From Rhodonellum sp041748555 (lineage in GTDB: Bacteria; Bacteroidota; Bacteroidia; Cytophagales; Cyclobacteriaceae), in assembly GCA_041748555.1 (NCBI GenBank), contig JBGTDA010000101.1, forward strand, positions 1 to 17,198: a DNA stretch of 17,198 nucleotides, read 5' to 3'. Position numbers and translations under genes: made by a program. Shown here piece by piece: positions 13,811-17,198 of this stretch. A model generated the notes under the pieces. That model searched no databases, was not told the origin of the DNA, and was given only the letters and a program-made list of their open reading frames with translations. The first letter of the stretch is position 1, and every line of letters begins with the position of its first letter.

Positions 13811-14884
13811 ATGCACACTGAAAATATTCCCGTTAAAAAAATAATTTGGGAAACCAGGGATGCCTTTACTGTGGTGTTGGAAGATCATCCCATGCTGTCA
13901 GCATCCCGCCCAGGACAATTTTTAAATGTAATTTGTACCATCAACGGAGAGGAGATCAGCAGGCCGTATTCATTTTCTTTCTCCCCACTGCTGATGGAGC
14001 CGCCCGCCCTTACGATCAAGCGCATGACAAATGGGGTCATGTCCAACTATCTGGCAGACAATCTTAAACAGGGAGATTTACTAAGGGTCAGTCCACCTGG
14101 TGGGAGGTTTGTCACACACTATGAAAAGGAAGGTCAGCGGCATTTCCTCATGATCTCAGGGGGCAGTGGAATCACTCCTGTTTTTTCCATCCTGAAATCG
14201 GTGTTGCATTTAGAACCCAAATCCCGGATGACGCTGCTGTATGCGAACAGAGATCAAAACAGTATCATTTTCAGAGATCAACTGAGACAGTTGGAACGCA
14301 AATACCAAAATCGGTTCAAGGTAATCCACTTTCTTGACTCGGTTCGTGGTAAGCTACATCCCGTCAATGAACAAATCATTCAGGGAAGTATCTCCGAAGC
14401 TTCTATCAGGGATATTGTTTCAGACTATCAGGGTCATTTGGAAAGCCTGGAAGTATGGATATGCGGCCCGAAGGGTCTGATGGAACTTGTTGGGGCCACA
14501 CTGCTTAAATTCGGTTTGAAAAAGGAGCAGCTGCATACTGAGTCCATTACTGTGATAAAAGAGCAACCATTGAGAAAAGCCACTTCAGCTCACCAAAACG
14601 ATGCTCAGGTTGAGATTGAAAATTTTAAAGGTCAGCGGGTTTCGTTTCCTGCATCCAAAAAACTTCCCGTACTCCGATCGGCATTAGATCAACAGATCAA
14701 GCTGCCGCATTCATGCAGGGAAGCCATGTGTGGCACCTGCAAGGCAAAACTCCTATCGGGCGACCTCGATATGAAATTAAATTATGCCCTTACCGATGAG
14801 GAACTTGCTGAGGGTTATGTCCTGCTTTGCTCCGGCCATCCCGTGAGCGATAAATTGGTGCTGACATACGACAAAACCATATAA
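13811..14884 (+). CDS. Flavin- and 2Fe-2S-containing NAD(P)H reductase (FNR-ferredoxin fusion)
   Basis: 357 residues. An FNR-type FAD domain at about 5-105 (RPYSFSFSP at 51-59, GGRF), an NAD(P)-binding domain at about 110-245 (ISGGSGITP at 115, CGPKGLM at 218), then a plant-type ferredoxin domain at about 270-357 with CREAMCGTC (Cys302, 307, 310) and LLCSGHP (Cys340) as the 2Fe-2S ligands. The architecture is that of PaaE- and oxygenase-reductase-like proteins. No oxygenase is encoded nearby; the gene sits 5 bp after copA and shares its promoter. A role in keeping copper or cytosolic thiols reduced is possible, but inferred from context only. Its stop codon overlaps the first half of operator site 3. 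Confidence 0.92.
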   Translation: MHTENIPVKKIIWETRDAFTVVLEDHPMLSASRPGQFLNVICTINGEEISRPYSFSFSPLLMEPPALTIKRMTNGVMSNYLADNLKQGDLLRVSPPGGRFVTHYEKEGQRHFLMISGGSGITPVFSILKSVLHLEPKSRMTLLYANRDQNSIIFRDQLRQLERKYQNRFKVIHFLDSVRGKLHPVNEQIIQGSISEASIRDIVSDYQGHLESLEVWICGPKGLMELVGATLLKFGLKKEQLHTESITVIKEQPLRKATSAHQNDAQVEIENFKGQRVSFPASKKLPVLRSALDQQIKLPHSCREAMCGTCKAKLLSGDLDMKLNYALTDEELAEGYVLLCSGHPVSDKLVLTYDKTI

Positions 14885-14906
14885 ACCTTATCGGGAATTC
14901 TATAAG
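14881..14906 (+). promoter_or_regulatory. AraC-type direct-repeat operator, site 3
   Basis: ATAAAC at 14881 (overlapping the reductase stop) and AATTCTATAA at 14896-14905; ATAA cores 21 bp apart, AATTC 36 bp before the -7 TTTG. It controls the HMA chaperone-Csp unit. Confidence 0.75.
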
Positions 14907-14927
14907 GACATGCCTTTGTAAGTCTCT

Positions 14928-14935
14928 TACCTTTG
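14928..14935 (+). promoter_or_regulatory. -7 promoter box of the HMA chaperone-Csp unit
   Basis: TACCTTTG, an exact TAnnTTTG match, about 38 bp before the ATG at 14974. It is spaced from its operator as at copA. Confidence 0.7.
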
Positions 14936-14973
14936 TAATACATCAAAATTGTTTCACTAACCGGATTATTATC

Positions 14974-15186
14974 ATGAACACGTTAAAATTCAAAACAGAT
15001 ATCAAATGCAATGGCTGTCTGGAGAAGGTAACCCCGCATTTGAATGAACAACAGGGAATTCAACAGTGGGAGGTCGACCTCAGGAATCCCAACAAAATAC
15101 TGTCGGTAAGTACCGATGGTATCCACTCAGCAGAGATCATCTCTGCCGTACAAAAGGCCGGCTTTAAGGCCGAGCCGATCCAATAA
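14974..15186 (+). CDS. Small HMA copper chaperone (CopZ-like)
   Basis: 70 residues forming one HMA domain: strand TLKFKTDI, metal loop KCNGC (Cys12, Cys15), helix, WEVDL, and a C-terminal KAGFKAEPI. There is no signal peptide, so it is cytosolic. The usual Met of MxCxxC is replaced by Ile-Lys before the first Cys, and there is an unusual VSTDGIHS turn. It would carry Cu(I) to the ATPase or to the Csp protein encoded 26 bp downstream, with which it shares a promoter under operator site 3. The fold is clear; the partner choice is inferred. Confidence 0.88.
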   Translation: MNTLKFKTDIKCNGCLEKVTPHLNEQQGIQQWEVDLRNPNKILSVSTDGIHSAEIISAVQKAGFKAEPIQ

Positions 15187-15212
15187 ATGTAAAACCTAAA
15201 ACAAAAACCATT

Positions 15213-15521
15213 ATGTCAAAAGAAGCATGTATTGCCGCCTGTCTTGACTGTGTCAAGGCCTGCGAAATCTGTATCGATGGATGCCTGGATCAATCAGGCA
15301 TGGAAGACTGCCTGAGGGCCTGTCTGGACTGTTCGGATATCTGCACGGTCACTGCAAAACTGGAAGCCAGAAACAGTGCCTTTGCCGAAACACTGAAAGC
15401 ACTATGTGCCGAGATATGTGATGCCTGTGCCGGGGAGTGTGAAAAACATGCCGGCCACCATGCGCATTGCAAAGCCTGTGCTGAGGCCTGTAGACGTTGT
15501 GCTGAGGCATGCAGGGGTTGA
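15213..15521 (+). CDS. Cytosolic four-helix-bundle copper storage protein (Csp/DUF326), 19 Cys
   Basis: 102 residues and again 19 cysteines: 6, 10, 13, 17, 20, 24; 33, 37, 40, 44; 65, 69, 72, 76; 86, 89, 93, 96, 100. Helices carry CxxC/CxxxC spacing, and a His-rich turn (HAGHHAHC, 79-86) precedes the last helix and could be an extra metal site or the mouth of the bundle. There is no signal peptide. The family stores Cu(I) in bulk in the cytosol. It differs from the Csp at 7913 in Cys placement in the N-terminal half and is richer in Ala and in GC-ending codons, so the two are old paralogues or separately acquired copies. It is the last gene of the unit and is followed by a strong terminator. 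Confidence 0.93.
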   Translation: MSKEACIAACLDCVKACEICIDGCLDQSGMEDCLRACLDCSDICTVTAKLEARNSAFAETLKALCAEICDACAGECEKHAGHHAHCKACAEACRRCAEACRG

Positions 15522-15540
15522 TTTTCAGTAATGTATTTAT

Positions 15541-15572
15541 AAAGAAGGGCAGCGAACCTGCTGTCCTTCTTT
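15541..15572 (+). terminator. Rho-independent-type terminator after the second Csp gene
   Basis: AAAGAAGG-G-CAGC pairs with GCTG-T-CCTTCTTT (12 Watson-Crick pairs and one G-T) around a 6-nt loop, ending in TTTAAATA. Its A-rich left and T-rich right ends let it work in both directions. It starts 19 bp after the stop codon. Confidence 0.85.
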
Positions 15573-15658
15573 AAATATAGTAACCTCAGATTTAATCAGA
15601 TTTAAAGTACAATCACACTTAGTTAGCATCTTAAAATACTATTTAACCCCATTTATTT

Positions 15659-15684
15659 GTTTCAATCGTTAACTATATTGAAAC
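15659..15684. promoter_or_regulatory. Inverted-repeat operator upstream of the Cys-rich peptide gene
   Basis: GTTTCAAT and ATTGAAAC are perfect 8-bp arms around a 10-nt spacer. The site ends 32 bp before the -7 box. It is a dyad, unlike the direct-repeat sites of the upstream units, so a different dimeric regulator is implied. The regulator is not identifiable here. Confidence 0.6.
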
Positions 15685-15716
15685 CAAAAATAAAACGAAC
15701 AAACAAAAAATAATTT

Positions 15717-15724
15717 TATATTTG
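15717..15724 (+). promoter_or_regulatory. -7 promoter box of the Cys-rich peptide gene
   Basis: TATATTTG, an exact TAnnTTTG match, 12 bp before the ATG at 15737, implying a very short leader. Confidence 0.6.
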
Positions 15725-15736
15725 TGCTTTCCTGTT

Positions 15737-16102
15737 ATGACAAGAATTACCTACATAGCATTTTTTGTTTTACTTGGTTTCTTTTTGATCCCATCGGAAA
15801 GCTATGCCTGTGGGTCAGCAAAAGAAAAAACTGAACATAACCAAAAAAAGAACAATGATTCATGTTCAGATACAAAGGATTGTTGTCAGAAAGGTCATTG
15901 TGAAAAAGACCAGAGCGGTTGCGAAGGTAAATGCGGTGACTCTTCCTGCCATTGCCCGACCAATTGCCACAACTTTTCTATTCCATTCAATGCTCAACTT
16001 TCATACAATAAACTGATTTTGAGCCCACCTGTTTTTTATTTTCAGGAAACCTTATATTCTACCGGATTTCCTTCCGTTTGGCAACCTCCAAAAATAGGCT
16101 AA
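15737..16102 (+). CDS. Exported Cys-rich small protein, probable metal-binding
   Basis: 121 residues from the ATG at 15737. An in-frame TTG at 15722 falls in the -7 box and is rejected. A hydrophobic signal peptide (ITYIAFFVLLGFFLIP) ends at SYA-C, either a signal peptidase I site or a loose lipobox at Cys25 (in the count from this ATG). The middle third is charged and Cys/His-rich, with CC, CxxxC and CHC clusters including DCCQKGHCEKDQ and SSCHCPTNCH. The C-terminal part (FSIPFNAQLSY to SVWQPPKIG) is Cys-free. I recognise the shape from small hypothetical proteins next to heavy-metal efflux genes in Bacteroidota, but no characterised member. Binding of Cu or Zn outside the inner membrane is inferred from composition and context. 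Confidence 0.8.
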   Translation: MTRITYIAFFVLLGFFLIPSESYACGSAKEKTEHNQKKNNDSCSDTKDCCQKGHCEKDQSGCEGKCGDSSCHCPTNCHNFSIPFNAQLSYNKLILSPPVFYFQETLYSTGFPSVWQPPKIG

Positions 16103-16193
16103 TTCATTGCCCTGACACTACAGGTCTGTCCAAACGGCAGTGACTGTGTTGCTTTCAAAATCAATTATCTCATAACATTTAATTTTCAATAAG

Positions 16194-17117
16194 ATGAACT
16201 CAATAAAAATATTGATGGCAATTACTCTATTGCTGTCTTACACAACCGGATTCGCCCAAATCAAAAATGGCTCCACCGAAACCGTTAAAATTTACGGTAA
16301 CTGTGGGATGTGCAAAAGCACTATCGAAAAAGCTGGTAATCTAAAAAATGTAGCCCAAGTAGATTGGAATAAAGATACCAAAATGGCTAATTTGACTTAT
16401 GATGGAAGTAAGACAAATCAAGATGAAATTCTGAAACGCATTGCATTGGCAGGATATGACAGCGACAAATTTCTGGCCCCTGATGATGCGTATGCTAAAC
16501 TTCCTGATTGTTGCCAATACGAAAGAATAAATAAAAAAGAAGCCATAATTCCTACATCGAGTATGAAAATGGAAAAACATTCCCAACAGCCTACAAAAAT
16601 GGAAACCCATGGAAACCACGGTGCGGAAATGGAAATGGAAATGGAAAAGAGTAAAAACCCCGCAGAAAACATGAAGATGCAGGATGCCGGCGAGCTTCAA
16701 CCTGTTTTTGACCGATACTTTGAAGTAAAAGACGCTTTGGTACAAACAGATGGAAAAACCGCATCCACAAAAGCAAAAGCCTTTGTGTCTGCTATAAATA
16801 AAGTAAACATGGGCCAATTGGAGTCAAAGACTCATGACGTCTGGATGGAAAAAATGAAGGCATTAAAAGACAATGCTGAAAAAATCAGCCAGTCCACCGA
16901 TCCCGCTGATCAACGCACATATTTTTCTTCTCTTTCCGAACCGATGTACGAGCTGATGAAAGTTTCCAACACAGCATCCACCGTTTACTATCAAAAATGT
17001 CCCATGTACAACAATGGCAAAGGCGCAAACTGGCTCAGTAAAGAAAGTGCGATCAAGAATCCATACTACGGGTCAAAGATGATGACATGTGGGAGTACTG
17101 TTGAAAAAATAAATTAA
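16194..17117 (+). CDS. Exported HMA-DUF3347 protein with a Met/His-rich linker
   Basis: 307 residues. A signal peptide at 1-21 ends in GFA-Q. An HMA domain at about 28-95 has GNCGMC (Cys37, Cys40) and AGYDSD. A linker at about 120-165 is rich in Met, His, Glu and Lys, with direct repeats of Met-Glu (MEMEMEK) encoded by GGAAAT repeats at 16625-16647. A DUF3347 helical domain follows at about 168-262 (FDRYFEVKDALVQTD, MEKMKALKDNAEKI), then a short tail (CPMYNNGKGANWLS, NPYYGSKMMTCG) that resembles the end of heavy-metal efflux adaptor-type proteins. It probably binds Cu outside the inner membrane. It is 91 bp after the Cys-rich peptide gene with no clear promoter between, so the two may be cotranscribed. 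Domain calls are firm; the exact role is unknown. Confidence 0.9.
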   Translation: MNSIKILMAITLLLSYTTGFAQIKNGSTETVKIYGNCGMCKSTIEKAGNLKNVAQVDWNKDTKMANLTYDGSKTNQDEILKRIALAGYDSDKFLAPDDAYAKLPDCCQYERINKKEAIIPTSSMKMEKHSQQPTKMETHGNHGAEMEMEMEKSKNPAENMKMQDAGELQPVFDRYFEVKDALVQTDGKTASTKAKAFVSAINKVNMGQLESKTHDVWMEKMKALKDNAEKISQSTDPADQRTYFSSLSEPMYELMKVSNTASTVYYQKCPMYNNGKGANWLSKESAIKNPYYGSKMMTCGSTVEKIN

Positions 17118-17136
17118 TCCTGTGTTATTAAAAGGT

Positions 17137-17198
17137 ATGAACAGAAACGAATTTCTAAAAAGAATAGGTTTGGGAACGGTTGCCCTTGTGGCCGGACC
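17137..17198 (+). CDS. Start of an exported protein, truncated by the window end
   Basis: Only 20 residues are visible: MNRNEFLKRIGLGTVALVAG. The N-terminus resembles a Tat-type signal (R-x-EFLKR followed by a weakly hydrophobic segment), but the twin Arg is Arg-Asn here, so either a degenerate Tat signal or a Sec signal is possible. The mature protein cannot be identified. In copper clusters this position is often a multicopper oxidase or a redox enzyme, which is only a guess. It begins 19 bp after the previous stop and is likely in the same operon. Confidence 0.7.
   Translation, partial: MNRNEFLKRIGLGTVALVAG

Overview
The window looks like a chromosomal accessory region of a member of the Bacteroidota. 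The evidence is the promoter style (TAnnTTTG-type -7 boxes, little Shine-Dalgarno), the CheB-CheR-PAS-histidine kinase hybrid, the four-helix-bundle gene set in TAATCGG repeats, the HMA-AraC regulators and the DUF3347 and DUF305 proteins. I cannot name a genus. Most of the window is a copper (possibly wider soft-metal) handling locus.

Layout: (1) 1-5387 is a signalling block: the end of a stand-alone response regulator, a small four-helix-bundle gene flanked on both sides by related repeat blocks, and a 1441-residue CheB/CheR/PAS/histidine kinase hybrid. The repeat-flanked gene sits between the regulator and the kinase, as if inserted. Short palindromes are embedded in frame in both proteins. 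(2) 5388-6266 has no gene but holds a family of GGGGCGTAGCCC-type repeats. (3) 6267-6932 (minus strand) is a Met-rich lipoprotein with two DUF305 repeats. (4) 7566-9894 is a first, AT-rich metal module: a thioredoxin-like protein with 8 Cys, a cytosolic 19-Cys copper-storage (Csp) protein, a CsoR-type regulator fused to an HMA domain, an HMA lipoprotein, and a CcdA-like membrane protein with a CPC motif. (5) 10152-15521 is a second, visibly GC-richer module: two tandem HMA-AraC regulators, a Cu(I) P1B-ATPase broken by a frameshift, a flavin/2Fe-2S reductase, an HMA chaperone and a second 19-Cys Csp, ended by a strong terminator. (6) 15737-17198 encodes exported proteins: a Cys-rich peptide, an HMA-DUF3347 protein, and the start of one more gene.

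How it may work together: cytosolic Cu(I) would be buffered by the two Csp proteins, carried by small HMA proteins and exported by the ATPase; DUF305, the Cys-rich peptide and HMA-DUF3347 would bind metal outside the inner membrane. The strongest new signal is a shared operator. Three promoters (before the second HMA-AraC gene, the ATPase and the HMA chaperone) carry ATAAAY and AATTCYATAA elements whose ATAA cores are exactly 21 bp apart, at a fixed 35-36 bp from the -7 TTTG. Direct half-sites spaced two helical turns apart are typical of AraC-family activators, so the HMA-AraC proteins are the obvious candidates to bind them. The other notable points are the CsoR-HMA fusion that seems to lack the usual Cu ligands, and the frameshifted ATPase.
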